The position numbers and the translations under genes were made by a program. From Gari tellinella (Eukaryota; Mollusca; Bivalvia; Cardiida; Psammobiidae), in NCBI GenBank assembly GCA_922989275.2, contig OV277859.1:87416198-87480197 (forward strand): a DNA stretch of 64,000 bases. Reading direction: 5' to 3'. Positions 29,842 to 43,500 of the stretch are shown piece after piece (the first letter of the stretch is position 1; every line of letters begins with the position of its first letter). A model generated the notes under the pieces. The model did no database searches. It had not been told where the DNA came from and worked only from the letters and a program-made list of their open reading frames with translations.

Positions 29842-31063
29842 TTATCGTGAGGTTTTTAACCCCTTTACCGCCAAATTGTCGTCTGCTTCAATATTACTTT
29901 CTACAATGTCGTTTCAAAGTAAGAGATAAGGCAGTATATCTGACGTTATTTCAAACAAGTGGCAACCAGTTTTGGTCCTGATCAAACGCCGCGTCAGACG
30001 GCGTCTGATCAGGATCAAAACTGTTTGCAATTGTGCTTTATGACTTTTTTGAGAGCGGAAGGGCTATTCTCAGAATCACGGTATCTGAGCAGTATCCACA
30101 CTATTTCTCCTTTTCGTGATCAAATTTATCGTGAGGTTTTTAACCCCTTTACCGCCAAATTGTCGTCTGCTTCAATATTACTTTCTTCAATGTCGTTTCA
30201 AAGTTAGAGATAAGGCAGTATATCTGACGTTATTTCAAACAAGTGGCAACCAGTTTTGATCCTGATCAAACGCCGCGTCAGGCGGCGTCTGATCAAGATC
30301 AAAACTGTTTGCAATTGTGCTTTATGACTTTTTTGAGAGCGGAAGAGCTATTCTCAGAATCACGGTATCTGAGCAGTATCCACACTATTTCTCTTTTTCA
30401 TGATCAAATTTATCGTGAGGATTTTAACCCCTTTACCGCCAAATTGTCGTCTGCTTCAATATTACTTTCTACAATGTCGTTTCAAAGTAAGAGATAAGGC
30501 AGTATATCTGACGTTATTTCAAACAAGTGGCAACCAGTTTTGATCCTGATCAAACGCCGCGTCAGGCGGCGTCTGATCATGATCAAAACTGTTTGCAATT
30601 GTGCTTTATGACTTTTTTGAGAGCGGAAGGGCTATTCTCAGAATCACGGTATCTGAGCAGTATCCACACTATTTCTCCTTTTCATGATCAAATTTATCGT
30701 GAGGTTTTTAACCCCTTTACCGCCAAATTGTCGTCTGCTTCAATATTACTTTCTACAATGTCGTTTCAAAGTTAGAATTAAGGCTGTATATCTGACGTTA
30801 TTTCAAAGCAAGTGGCAGGCAGTTTTGATCTGGATCAAAACTATTTGCAATTGTACTTTATGACTTTTTTGAGAGTGGAAGGGCTATTCTCAGAATCACG
30901 GTATCTGATCAGTTTCCACACTATTTCTCCCTTTCATGATAAATTTATCGTGAGGTTTTTACTCCCCCCCCCCCTTTTTCTGCCAAATTGTCGTCTGCAT
31001 CAATATAACTGTCTGCAATGCCGTTTCAAAACAAGTGGCAAACAGCGTCAAACAGCTTGTCCT
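29842..31063 (+). repeat. ~284-bp hairpin-bearing tandem repeat, copy 2
   Basis: Counterpart of 3935-5155, with one extra base (cacactatttct where copy 1 has cacacatttct). Confidence 0.93.
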
Positions 31064-31411
31064 TAAATACAGTGTAATCATAAGGAGTGCAATTGTCCTA
31101 CTCGGTATACGCGCTTCGCGGAGTCTGATCAGGATCCAAACTATATACAAATTACTAGTGTATTCGGAGTAATGCAGAGAATGTAGTTAACACGTTGAAT
31201 CGCCGATTATATCCGTCCTCCAAATACAGAGTGCATGTCGTATTAAGTGTCATTAGGGATGAACGGTTAAACAGGCCATTATTATAAGCGGCATTCAACT
31301 GGAAACATTAGATTTTGAATTTTTCTCATACAGCCACGTTAGTATTCAATGCGCAAAAGCAACTGCGATATACATTGCTAATTTTAGATATGTCTGTGGA
31401 GACGATTTCAA

Positions 31412-31622
31412 TCCTTTGTCTGCTGTATCGCGACTTTGCTGGTTTTTGCAAAAAGTTTGGTTCCAGATCAGACGTCACGTAACTCGGCGTCTTCTTTGGA
31501 TCCAAGCTGCTTGATACTCGTCTTTTGATTTGTTTAATTCAAAAATGTATAAATCTACATTCAACACATTTTACAGACGATAATTTCAAAGCACACGATT
31601 TTACAGCAAAATAACTTAAGGG
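31412..31622. mobile_element. F1 element (degraded), copy 2
   Basis: Counterpart of 5504-5714. Confidence 0.65.
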
Positions 31623-31724
31623 TCAAGTTGCAGGTGCTTACAGGGGTGTAGTGTCATATATATTTGCCACCTACTCTTATCTCCTTAGAAAAGCAGAACG
31701 GATACCACATATGTCAATTACATA

Positions 31725-31911
31725 CAGTAAACCCCCTATATTACGACCAATGAATTATGTCATGCATAACAGCTGGCTACTTAACGCAGGGTGAAAGTAG
31801 GAACCTTTAGGAGCTTTCTCTTTTGATTTCGTATTGCGTTAAGCTGAAACATGTCATTCATACAAGCCACTGACCTTCCTTTTAGTGGTCGTAATAGAGG
31901 AGTTATATGGT
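31725..31911. mobile_element. F3 element (degraded), copy 2
   Basis: Counterpart of 5817-6003. Confidence 0.7.
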
Positions 31912-32219
31912 ATTTATTTACACCAATCAAACAAAGTCTCCGTAGAAAATACAACCCGGAGAGACCATGTACTTTTATAACCACTAAAAGCAAATACATA
32001 GACGTCAATTTGGTTTGAAATGAACAACAATTCATACGTTTCATAACTGGAAGACGAAAACAGCCATTTTTTCAAACAGACGTATAGGTAGGGTATTCAC
32101 TATTTCATTATAAATACTAAGGGAAGTTTTACAATGTTCACTGCTCCCTCTCCTTCCGAAATGGACTAGACTAAAATGGAAACTGGAATTGTTTATTTAA
32201 AGTTTCAGGGAGGAAAGAG

Positions 32220-34026
32220 TTAAGGACTGGTGGGCAAGTAGAATAAGTGTTTAGGGCTGAACATTCCTCCAGTTTTCAGAAACCCCAGCTTATCTGAGAC
32301 CCGGGCTTTCGTTTCATCTAAACGGGAAAGAATACTAGTTTCTACTAAATCCCCAATATACCTAGCAAAACTGTTCCAAATGCGTTTGTACATTGGAGAA
32401 TGCGTTATTCTTCCCCAGTAAACGCATCAAGTTATGTTATTTAAAACCCTATTCATTGCATACAATTTGGATCCAGATGAGACGCCGGGTAAAATTGTTT
32501 GCCACTCAAATTAAGATAAGTCGCCAGAGTTTTCCAAAAGCTGCCTCTCTTTCCATTTTTGCATTGCTATTTATTACGTTTTATTTCAAAATTTGCAATA
32601 TAAATAGACAATGCAGCAAAATTAAAGTTTATGATAGATCAATAACGGGAAACTAGTGCATTGTGGTCCTGATGAATTTACTTAACATACAATGTATTCA
32701 ACCCTAGCGACGAGTATACTCGTCATTTACAAACAGTGTACCTGTGCTGATTACACTTGTCCTGTGCAAACAATGTAGACCTTGATCAGAGGGTTCCTTA
32801 AGGAGCCCTTTGATCAGGGTCTACACTTTTTGTTATTTTGAAATATACTCAATTCCAAAAGAAACTGTGCACTTTGTTTTCTGTAATTATTTATTTGCTT
32901 TTTTCCTGAAAGCCCATGTATTTGGTACCATTTAGATCAGTGCATGTACAATATGGCAGTTATTTCAGATTTTGAGATGCGGTCGTTTAAAGTGGATGTT
33001 TTTAATCGAGAAAAGACGAAGTTTCAAACTCTAAGTTGCAAAGTAACTCTGAGAGTCAGACTGTTTTAAGTTGGGCATTTTATGTCGGTTTAGTTGTAAT
33101 CTTATGACTTTACTCATGATGCACGCGACAATGAGACATAGCGTAAAGCTTACGTGACGTCAAAAACGACGTTGGGAATGAAACGTCGTCCTATCCCTGG
33201 GTTCGGGCATTTGCAAGGTCAATAACAACTTTTTCTCCTAAAACCTCGCGTGCGACCATTATGGTGACAAAAAATAGTGTTAAACCTTTTAGAGAAAAGA
33301 CACGAGTCCCCTACTGTTGACCCAAACAGAAATGACGTCATGCTCGCTGCAAATGAGCAGCCTAATGACGTACTCTCAAGGCCTGTCCCACAAAGGGTCC
33401 CCTAGCCCGGATGGATGTCCGAGTTTGCCGGAGCAAACACAATACGGTCTGTCAGATGATACCGTACTATCTTGCAGAACTTGACGCTGTTTGAAAACAA
33501 CGTCGTAGTAACGTCAACGTAACACATTCGTTTGTTTGACTGCTGTCCTGGTATCTGTGCACTGTCTGCGGCGATATGCCACTTCACTTGTATGTTGAAA
33601 ACGTTTGAGCAACCGAATGAGTGTGTTTCTTTGGTATACTAATGGTCTTCTCACGTTGGTGACGTTGTAGTTATGGAAAAGCATTGCATATACTCTAATT
33701 TAGCTTTTTTCATTCAATCTCAGCAAGTTCGTTGTTTACCGATGTGAAGTAAATTGTGTTTTTTTCTTTGTATAAGACATACGAATTACACTCATGCACG
33801 TTTTTGGTGACATGTGCTTTTCCCTTGGGCTGTACGTGCAAACAATATAAAATAACGCTTTTCCCGATAAACTAAGAATTTCTTAAGATATTTGAAAATA
33901 AAAAGTGCACAGTTTCTTTTGGAATTGAGTATACATTGTTAAAATTAACCCTAAATAGTCAAAAATGGACTAGACTTATTTGAAAATAGAATTGTCCATT
34001 AATAGTTTCAGGAGTGAATAAGTTAA
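32220..34026 (+). repeat. Internal direct repeat, left, copy 2
   Basis: Counterpart of 6312-8118, including the F8 (32686-34022). Confidence 0.9.
32848..33929. mobile_element. 1,082-bp TIR element, copy 2
   Basis: Counterpart of 6940-8021; same TIRs and TATA flanks. Confidence 0.88.
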
Positions 34027-34437
34027 CGAGACTTTTACTGTCAATACAAAAGGCTTGAAACTCTATAAGTGTTTACATATATCACCTCTGAAGGAAAAAC
34101 TGGAACATATCGCTGGAAATGGAGCAGATGGAATCAGGATATATTTAGTTTATTGGTCTTTCCCAGTGAAACAAGCCGGAGGCAAGTTTCAGTTCATCCC
34201 CTCTCTGTCTTAACAACGTCAGCTTTGAAATGTTCATCTACAAAGTTTGTTTACTTGAGAAACGTACTTTTTAAAATATATATATATATATATGAATATA
34301 ATAATAATAATAATAATAGTACAATTTGGAAACCTGGTGATGAGCGTTAAATAGTTTGATTTAAAATTATACGACGAGTAGATTGCAGATCATGTGGCTA
34401 TTGTACCAGTAAGATCGCGATTGGTATTCAAAAGGGG
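34027..34437. other. Unassigned segment with microsatellites, copy 2
   Basis: Counterpart of 8119-8529. The (TA)n run is slightly longer and continues into (AAT)n near 34300. Confidence 0.5.
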
Positions 34438-34441
34438 TTAA

Positions 34442-34651
34442 TCCTTTGCCTGCTGGTCGCGACTTTATTGTTTTGTGCAAACAGTTTAGACCCAGATCAG
34501 ACGCCGCGTAACGCAACGCGGCGTCTGATCTGGATCCAAACTGTTTGACACTCTTCTTTAGGTTTCTTTACTTAAAAAATGTATACATCTAAATTTAACA
34601 AATTTGGCAGACGACAATTTCGAAGCAGACGACATCACCGCAGGCTAAGGG
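34442..34651. mobile_element. F1 element, copy 2
   Basis: Counterpart of 8534-8743; TTAA-flanked. Confidence 0.88.
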
Positions 34652-35022
34652 TTAATATGCTGTACGAACTATAGATCAAGTCACGCCATAAATGTGGCAG
34701 GGAATACAATTTACCTCATTAGGCAGTGAATTATATTTTACGAAAATCTGTGCTGCAGCACGTAGTGCCGAAACGTAGGAAACAAGCTAATCAGAGATAA
34801 TAGTAAGACGACTAGGCTGAAACATTTCAGTGCTAAGGGACTCTATACCGTGGTCGGCATTTTGCGCAAACAGTTTGGATTCTGATTAAACGCCGTATAA
34901 CTCGGTGTCTGGTTAAATGAAAAAAAACGTTGACAATGGTGTCAGTATTTCTACAGTCAGGATTTAATAAAACCAATAGATCTAGGAAAATGTATAGCAT
35001 ACGTCATATGTTAAGCAATATA

Positions 35023-35213
35023 CAGTGAAACATCTCTATCACGACCAATAAAACATGGGTGGTTGATTTCATGATTTAGGGATGACATCTTAAAACAAGG
35101 TGAACGTAAAACAGAAAGCTCCTGTTTTACGTTTACCTTGCTTTAAGCAGTCACCTGATTAAATCACCACCTAATTCATACAATCTCGTGGTCATAATAG
35201 AGAGAGGCTGCAG
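35023..35213. mobile_element. F3 element, copy 2
   Basis: Counterpart of 9115-9305. Confidence 0.82.
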
Positions 35214-35286
35214 TAAATGAAACGTGTAAATGAGCACATGCTGTCGTATACAGATCGAGTACGTGGCTTCTTTCCTGTCTCTTTAA

Positions 35287-35495
35287 CCCCTTCACTGCCG
35301 TGACGTCATCAATAAAAAACAATTGTCGTATGCTTTTGTTTCTAAAATTTAAATTTTGTGTATTTTGATATCAGAAATATTGAAATGAGTGGCAAACAGT
35401 TTGGATCCTGATCAGACGCCGCGTTACGCGGCGTCTGATCAGGATTCAAACTGTTTGCAAATTACTCTTGCACTCGGGGTAAGGCAGTGAAGGGG
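35287..35495. mobile_element. F1 element, copy 2
   Basis: Counterpart of 9379-9587; shares its right TTAA with the next F1. Confidence 0.93.
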
Positions 35496-35499
35496 TTAA

Positions 35500-35698
35500 C
35501 CCTTTCACCGACAAAAAGTCGATTTTGCTAACATTTTTGATCCAGGTCAGACGCCTCGTAACGCGACGTCTAACCTGGATTCAAACTGTTTGGCATTCAT
35601 ACACCATTATTAAAAAAATACTTGTCACACAATCGCAAATGACATATTTTAGCTGACGATATTTTGTCTACCAATATGATAATGCAGTCGGTAAAACT
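35500..35698. mobile_element. F1-like element, copy 2
   Basis: Counterpart of 9592-9790. Confidence 0.7.
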
Positions 35699-35765
35699 TG
35701 GCGTTAAAAGAATTCAAATAAGCTGCTCCCAATAGTTCCTCTCAATCTTTAAAAGAATCAAAGTA

Positions 35766-35961
35766 CAGCGGAGAATCTATTATTCTTTCCCGTTTAAACG
35801 CAAACGCAAAACACTAAACTATAGAAAAGGACAACCTTTTGACAATTTTGATTTTTCATTTTTATCTGAGTGGCAAACTGTTTGGAGCCTGATCAGACGC
35901 CGGGTTTCCCGGCGTCTGATCTGGCTCCGAACTGTTTGCACTGGGAATAATAGGTTTTGCG
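35766..35961. mobile_element. F4 element (truncated), copy 2
   Basis: Counterpart of 9858-10053. Confidence 0.8.
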
Positions 35962-36239
35962 TAAACGCGTCTGAACTTGAAAGTGTTGGTGATGGTTTCA
36001 AACTGAAATATATATACAGAGGTATGGAATGGAAAGAAAACCATGCAGGAGATTAATAGTGATCATTCTGAAAACAGTATTTCTATTTAGATGTCTTTGA
36101 TAGTAGGCGTTTTAGCTGTTTATATAAACAGAGAACTTGTAACATTTATTATATACTGTAAAGAACCTGTAAACCGGATTCGGCCTGATAATATAACCAT
36201 TTTTTGGCAAATAACTTAAACACGTAAATATTATTTCAG

Positions 36240-36470
36240 GCATATTTGGCGAGAATCTTTACCTACGATAAATTAAATTTATTAAAAAAGCTCGATGATG
36301 GTTTTTTTAAACCGCAGCGAGTTCGACAACCTTTGGTGCCGCCGCATTTTAAAGAAACATGTCACTTTCTTCGTCCGGAAATGATTCATGCAAAAAAGCA
36401 AAGTGAAAGTAGATTCTTCTTATTTTACGAAAATCATGTTAACTGCAGAATGTACTGTTTATTCACTTGA
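36240..36470 (+). other. Coding-like stretch, copy 2
   Basis: Counterpart of 10332-10562; the frame is unchanged. Confidence 0.25.
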
Positions 36471-36548
36471 CGTTCATTACTTTATATGGTTTCATTGTTT
36501 CATCTAATACAGTTTTCAAACATACATGTAATCGAGTTTCGTTTTTAA

Positions 36549-36758
36549 CCCCTTCACTGCCATGACGTCATCAAATTTAAACAATTGTCGTCTGCTTCTA
36601 TTTCTAAAAATCAATTTTTTAGGTATTTTGACTTAAGAAATATTGAAACGAGTGTCAAACAGTTTGGATCCTGATCAGACGCCGCGTTACGCGGCGTCTG
36701 ATCAGGATCCAAACTGTTTGCAAATAACTACTGGACTCGGGGTAAGGCAGTGAAGGGG
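36549..36758. mobile_element. F1 element (best preserved), copy 2
   Basis: Counterpart of 10641-10850, with the perfect 32-bp-arm hairpin. Confidence 0.95.
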
Positions 36759-36809
36759 TTAAGGAACTGATAATACCCATCGATATGATTGAATGTTCTT
36801 CTCTGGAGC

Positions 36810-37060
36810 TGGGGCCCGTTTTATAAAATGTCGTACTCGTACGACAAAAAAGGTCGTAAGTCAGAATCTACATTTCTCAAGAATTATGTATTTCTACATC
36901 TAATCCTGTCTTGCGACACCCCATTTGAATCGTCTTGAAAAGACGATTCCAAAGAGATGTCACAAGACAGGATAAGATGGAGAAATCAGAAATTAGATGT
37001 ATTTTAAAGTTTTGACTTAAGACCGTTTTTGTCGTACGACGTTTCATAAAACGGCCCCCA
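36810..37060. mobile_element. F6 element, copy 2
   Basis: Counterpart of 10902-11152. Confidence 0.85.
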
Positions 37061-37148
37061 GAGGAGCACTGGGTAAATGTTTTGAAACTGATGCTGACAA
37101 GAGATGGTCTCAGAGACTTTAAAACCTCACAAACTCCTTCACCATTGA

Positions 37149-37336
37149 CCCCTTCACTGCCTTCACTCGAGTATAAAAGTAACTTACAAACAGTTTATAT
37201 CCTGATCAGACGCCGCGCAACGCGGCGTCTAATCAGGATCCAAACTGTTTGAAACTCATTTTAATATATTTTTCTAAATTTGAGAAATATAAGGAGAGAA
37301 TTGTTTGAAATTGATTACGACATGGCAGTGAATGGG
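37149..37336. mobile_element. F1 element, copy 2
   Basis: Counterpart of 11241-11428. Confidence 0.85.
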
Positions 37337-37672
37337 TTAAAAAAATCGTCCACGTTAACTATTGCTTTCCCATAAAATAATATGTCTAAAACATTTATCA
37401 GCCCAAGTTTTATTCTTCATTTTCTAAGTATGTACAATCACATATACAAGAGAACACATTCTATAATACTATATCAAAGCCATAAAGTGTCGTCTGCTTC
37501 AAATGTTTTGTCTGCGAATACTTTTAAAAAATCATTTTTAAGCTATTTAAAATGAAGAAAACTAGCATATGAGTACCAAAGAGTTTGGATCGAGATAAGA
37601 CACCGCGGACAACCAATATCTGCATATCACTATAAATATTTTGGCATTCTTCTTTGATTAGATAGCTTCATA

Positions 37673-37912
37673 CAGTGGATAATGTATTATGTTTTCCCAA
37701 TAAACGCGATTATGCTAAAATCTTTATGTCTATTGTAAACATTTTCGAGCCAGATGCCAGGTAACCCTGCATCTGATCAGGCTCCAAACAGTTTGCCCAC
37801 TCAGATAGAATAGATCGACAGACTCTTCAAAAAGTTGTCATTGTAAACATTTTATTCCATAACATTTACATCCGGTTCCGTTAAACGGGGGAGAATAACG
37901 TTTCCTCCTCTG
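37673..37912. mobile_element. F4 element, copy 2
   Basis: Counterpart of 11765-12004. Confidence 0.82.
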
Positions 37913-37996
37913 TATCAATTTTTTTTTATAGGATTGATGTTTCATAGTTAAAGAAAAGTCCATACACAATATACTCCAAAAAGTTTAATAGTTTTA

Positions 37997-38238
37997 GCCT
38001 TTACATCATAAATAGCCTGATTCTAGTTTTGAAGACAGGTGCCCACTTAAAGCAGGTTGAAAGTAAAGCCGAATGCGCCTTAAGGCGCATTCTGCTTTAC
38101 TGACAGCCTGCTTTAAGCTACCATCTATTTAGAAATGTCTACTTATGGTACATGTTCAAAGCTGTATAAATTGGAACTATGTTCTTCAGCGGAGCTATAG
38201 ATTAATTGCGCTAAAAGGCGCTTGTATTGGGGAACGGG
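37997..38238. mobile_element. F2 element, uninterrupted (242 bp)
   Basis: Counterpart of the outer element 12087-12576. Here the hairpin apex gaatgcgccttaaggcgcat is intact, with a single TTAA at 38080-38083: the empty site for the copy-1 nested F2. Confidence 0.93.
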
Positions 38239-39087
38239 TTAAATGACCTGCGAACAGTTAAGCACAATATCGGAGGTCAAGACCTTCAGAGACGGAAAAT
38301 GACCAAACCTATTCGATATCAAGCTAAGATACTGTAAAACGTACAACTTACAAATACCGTTGTCATAGTAAATGTATTGTCTGTTGTGGGGGAATTTGGG
38401 AAAATATATTATGCTGGTATATCCCTTGACGAATGGGACTTATGGTACATGTGCATGTTCAAGACTGTATAAATTGGAACTATGTTCCTCAGCGGTACTA
38501 TAGATTTATTGTGCTAAAAGGCGATTGTGTGGGTGACGAGTTAAATGACCTGCCAACAGTTTAGCATAATATCGGAGGTCAAGACCTTCAGAGATTGAGA
38601 CTGACCAAAATTATTCGATATCAAGACACGAGACTGTCAAACGGACAACTTACAAATACCGTTGTCATAGTAAATGTATTGCCTGTTGTTGGGAATTTTG
38701 GGGAAATATATTATGCTGGTACAGTGCCCCCTCTCTACAACGGCTCTCCCAACAGTTAACGACTCCTTCCTTACAACGACCCTTGCCGCAGTTCCTAAAC
38801 AGGACCGTTATGTCATACGCTTCTACTGCTGCAATATCGTCTGCTGTTTTTCTCAAAGTTACATATTTGACATTTTGACAGAACAAAGGTTAATGATGAG
38901 TGCCAAACAGCTTGAATTCAGATCAGACGCCGCGTTACGCGGCGTCTGATCTGAATTCAAGCTGTTTGCAAATGTAAACCAATCCCCCTCCCTATAACGA
39001 CTCCCTCCGCACAACGCGCACAATTGTTGTCTCCCATTGGATGTTGTTTTAGAGAGGGGCGCTGTATATCCCTTGACGAATGGGACT
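38142..39087 (+). repeat. 303-bp tandem duplication, copy 2
   Basis: Counterpart of 12480-13425. Confidence 0.92.
38722..39064. mobile_element. F5 element, copy 2
   Basis: Counterpart of 13060-13402. The core reads gaattcagatcagacgccgc and pairs perfectly with the right arm, whereas copy 1 has gaatccagatc with a mismatch. Confidence 0.95.
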
Positions 39088-39369
39088 TATGCATTTGTAA
39101 ATCGAATTGGAAGTTGATAGTCTCCCAATGTCCTTCTGAAGATTAATTCCATCCCTTGATCTTTAGGCCATGGTCAGCAATGGCCCATAAATAACCCCAT
39201 TACATAATCACTTTACGTGGACATAGCTCAGACATAAATATTCTCTAAGGCTTTAATAAAGATAGAAAAGACACTCATACCAGTTGACATTCAAAACCCA
39301 TTAGGAACATAAGTCAACGTTTTATCATGGTGCCTAGCAGGGTTACGAATTTTATGTCGTATGAAAATA

Positions 39370-39568
39370 CAGTCGAAATTCGATACTTCGAACTCGCTCA
39401 AATCGACCTTACCTGTACATTGTATTTCATGTTTAACTTCGATTAATTGATATCGCTTAAGTCGAACATACCCGTATTTCAAAGTTAAAACGTGGCTAAG
39501 CCACGTTTTAACTTTGAAATATTGGTATGTTCGAACTAAAGCGAGTTCGAATAATCGAGTTTCGACTG
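39370..39568. mobile_element. F9 pogo/Tigger-like element, copy 2
   Basis: Counterpart of 13708-13906. Confidence 0.9.
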
Positions 39569-39813
39569 TAGTATGCTTGTGTGTGGTCTATTATGTTTCT
39601 GAGACTCTTTATTATCTTCAGTGAAGGAAAACATTATTCTTCCTGTAGAATATTTTAAAATATGAAACTCTGCCCACGATAAACACATCTGAGCTAAACT
39701 ATTACACTGATCAATAAAATATGGAAACTTTACACCGTAAACGAGTGCAAACTCATGCCAGACATTTTTTTTAAGAATACCACCTTGGTCAAGAAATTCT
39801 GATCTAGGAAATA

Positions 39814-39932
39814 CAGTAAAACATCTCTATTGCAACAACTCAATTGTGTTTATTAGTAGGTTTTAACGACAGCTGACTGCTTAAAGCAAGGTGACTGTCG
39901 CCCTGGTTTAAGCGACCATCTGTCTTTGATAC
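39814..39932. mobile_element. F3 element (shortened), copy 2
   Basis: Counterpart of 14152-14270. Confidence 0.65.
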
Positions 39933-40064
39933 AACCAGTTAACGTTACGCTGGGCGTAATCAGGATCCAGTATGTTTCCAAATCATGAAATATCGGGATA
40001 CAGGGCAAACACTATGCCCAAACTTATAGAAAATTGACCTAGCATTGATGTATGCGTCCTTTAA

Positions 40065-40308
40065 ACCATAACCCCATAGCCTGTTTCTAGTTTTGACGAC
40101 AGGTTACTACTTAAAGCAGGTTGAAAGTAAAGTAGAATGCGCCTTGAGGCACATTCTGCTTTACTTTCAGTCTGTTTTAAGCTACCATCTGCTAGAAAAT
40201 AGAAAATATTTCTGGTGATACATATTCATGACTGTATAATTTGGAACTATCTTGTTCAGTGGAGGAATAAATTAGGGGCGTAAAAAGGGGTATTTATGGG
40301 GTAATGGG
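40065..40308. mobile_element. F2 element, copy 2
   Basis: Counterpart of 14403-14646. Confidence 0.9.
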
Positions 40309-40374
40309 TTAACTAACAGTGAACCGCTGTAAAGTACATGCACACGTGCCTGCACTATTTGTCATTTTGAAATA

Positions 40375-40731
40375 CAGCGCTCCCTCTCTACAACAACACC
40401 CATTTGGAGATGAAGATCATGTATGTTGTTCGTATGGAGTTGTTATAGGGAGAAAAATTGGCTTACATTTGCAAAAGGCTTGAGTCCAGATCAGACGCCG
40501 CGAAATGCATTGTCTGATATGGATTCAAGCTATTTGTCACTCGTCATTATGTTTTATTCTTTTAAAATGTCCATTATGTGACTTTGAGAAAAACAGCAGA
40601 CGATAATTGTCAGCAGACGATATTGCATCCGTGAAAAGGTAGGACATAATTGTTTTGTTTGCGGAATAGCAGCAATCGTAGCTATAAGGAGGGAATTGTT
40701 GTTCAATGACTGTTGTAGGGAGGGAGCACTG
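40375..40731. mobile_element. F5 element, copy 2
   Basis: Counterpart of 14713-15069. Confidence 0.85.
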
Positions 40732-40791
40732 CATAATGGTAAACACAACAGTAAATAGTCAAAAATGGACTTACAAAAGATTACGAGTTCG

Positions 40792-41000
40792 GGTGGTAAT
40801 TCTTGTTACAAATTCTTATGTAACATTTGCAAACAGTTTGGATCCAGATCATACGCCACGTTACAATGCATGTGATCTGGATCCAATCTGTTTGTCATTC
40901 GTACTAATTTTTTCTTCAATTCTTAAAACCATAAAGCAGATTTTGAGGGGTTTTTGCAGACGACAATTTTGAAGCAGACGACAATTCAGCATGATAAGGA
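40792..41000. mobile_element. F1 element, copy 2
   Basis: Counterpart of 15130-15338. Confidence 0.65.
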
Positions 41001-41395
41001 TTAAACGTAAAAGGGTGTCGCTTCCTTTCTTTTAATTTAAAAGCTTGAAATAGATTAAAATCATATCAAATGTAATACATCGCTCGTCAGATATTAAATG
41101 CTACACTCGGAACTGCCATTGGCGTTTCCATCTTTTAAATTTGATAGCTGTGTCAGTTTTCAATGAAATACGTATTCGCTTATATGCCGTCGAACTTGTT
41201 GGTTTTTAAAGTATTCAATCAAAAAACGACTAACACACATTTGTAATACCAGTGGTTGCTTAATTATGCAAAAAATGTTCAATATAGAAAGCTCCTATAA
41301 GTGTTTTCTTAATTACATTCGTCTTACGTTTAACAGACATTTATATTTCCTCAAAACGTGGCTGCTAAGCACACGTTTGACTCACTACATGTATA

Positions 41396-41600
41396 CAGTA
41401 AAACCTCTCTAATACGACCAGTAAAAAGAAGGCTAATTGATTGTATAGAATTCATGTTACATCTTAAAGCAATGTGACAGTAAAACAGAAAGCTCCTAAA
41501 GGAGCTTTCTTTTTTACTGTAACCTTGCTTTAAGTGGTCACCTGTCAAAGACAGCTAAGAACTCGCACATGTTAGCTGTCGTAATAGAGAGGTTTTGCTG
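41396..41600. mobile_element. F3 element, copy 2
   Basis: Counterpart of 15728-15932. Confidence 0.9.
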
Positions 41601-41666
41601 TAGTTTACATTAATCAGCTCATTAAGTTTATTGTTACTATGGCCATGTTATATCTGCATTTCAGTA

Positions 41667-41818
41667 CAGTACAACTTCTCTATTACGACCACAACTTGTG
41701 TATTATTAGGTGTTAACGGCAGGTGACTGCTTAAAGCAAGGTGACAGTAAATTAGAAACCTCCTTTCTGTTTTACTGCTACGTGTACTTTGCTTTAAGCT
41801 GTCACATGCATGTCCATT
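41667..41818. mobile_element. F3 element (truncated), copy 2
   Basis: Counterpart of 15999-16150. Confidence 0.75.
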
Positions 41819-41929
41819 AAAATAGATCGGATAATCGCGACGTGAGTTTAGTTGTTTCCTAATTTTTCCCGCTTAGCCACGTTTAAATTTTGAAATACGG
41901 GTATTCTCGACTTTCCCGAACTCTGATTA

Positions 41930-42138
41930 CAGTGGAGAATATGTTATTTTTCCAAACAAAGGCTTTTATGCCTGCAAACAGGTAATTCGAGGCGGTTGAT
42001 CAGGTGCCAAACTGTTTGTAACTCAAATTAAAAGAAACAGTCAGAATTGTCAAAAAGTTGATATTTTCAACACTTTATTGTAATTGCGTTTGCTTGTCGT
42101 TTGCGCTTAAACGGGAAAGAATAATGTCTCCTCCGTTG
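41930..42138. mobile_element. F4 element, copy 2
   Basis: Counterpart of 16262-16470. Confidence 0.75.
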
Positions 42139-42351
42139 TGTCGAATTTCAATACGGATAAGTTTGACGAAATGAAATCAGGTTATCAATGTTCGACTGTA
42201 AATGCCATTTCCAAATGTAGCATTTTTTAACTTTATCCCAATTGTCTCAAATCAAAACACAATTGGATTGTGTATGACAAGCAAGGATTTCGCTAGGTTT
42301 ATAGGCTTAAATAGCAGACGCTCGTAAAATCACAGTCAAAATTCAATTTAA

Positions 42352-42558
42352 CCCTTTCACCACATAGGCGTCGCAAAAAGTCGACATTGCAAACAGTTTG
42401 GATCCAGATCAGACGCCGCGTCACGCGGCGTCTGATCAGGATCCAAACTGTTTGACACTCGTGTCGTTATTTCGTAAGTAATAATAAATTAAATCTAACT
42501 TTTGCAATGATCTGCAGACACCAATTTTGAAGCAGACGACAATAAGCAGATGAAGGGG
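42352..42558. mobile_element. F1 element, copy 2
   Basis: Counterpart of 16684-16890; its left arm reads tttggatcc where copy 1 has tttgaatcc. Confidence 0.87.
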
Positions 42559-43120
42559 TAAAACTCTCACGATTAATTTGGCGCTGAAAGGGTTTACCCT
42601 TTTCTTGTTAATTGGCATGGTACTGGCCTTTGCAAACTGTTTAGATCTAGATCAAACGCTGAGTGCTTCATTGACTTACCAGAATTCCAAACTGTTTGCA
42701 GCCCAGTTTGATATAGTGCATCTTCAATTAGAATGGAAAATTAACGTTTTTCAATTAGATAACATGATTGGTTTTAGCAATTTAATCATGTACACAGACG
42801 TGTGGTTTGTAAGAATTATACGAAAAAAACACAATGTTGAATCAGAACTGCTAAAAACATTTTAAAACAAGTTGTATTTGGAAAAAAAATCTTCTGGATC
42901 TATATATGTGTGCTTAAAAATGGCCTTTCATTCATTGTTGTTTTAAAGTGACAATCGGGATGTCAAACAGTTTAGATCGGGATGAGATTATGAGATCCAA
43001 ACTGTTTGTAAAATTCACCTCAATATATGTAATTAACAGGAGAATATTTATACCAAAACTGACTTAAATGCCTCACTGAAATAGTCTGCAATATACGTCA
43101 TTGAAATAACTTTCACAGAA

Positions 43121-43329
43121 CAGGGAAGAAAACTTTATAATCCCCAACAAACGCATTTATGTTAAAAATATTATATGCTCATTGCAAGCAGTCAAGCGCC
43201 TTGGAGCTAGATCAGACGCCGGGTAACCAGGCTTCTGATCAGGTTCCAAACCTTTTGCCACTCAGGTCAAACTATTTTTCTATTATACGTTTGTATTTTA
43301 ACGGGAAAAGAATAACGTCTTCTCCACTG
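43121..43329. mobile_element. F4 element, copy 2
   Basis: Counterpart of 17453-17661. Confidence 0.78.
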
Positions 43330-43500
43330 TAGCTTCGATGAAATGCAAATTAAACAAACAAGACAATGCCATGTTTGAATCTTATAGATGGGGGATCTGA
43401 CAGGCAATTCGTCAAATGCGTCAATGATTAACATGAGCACGTATCTACGCCGTGTACTATTAACGTGCAATCACCGATTAAATCTTTCTCTGGGTATCGT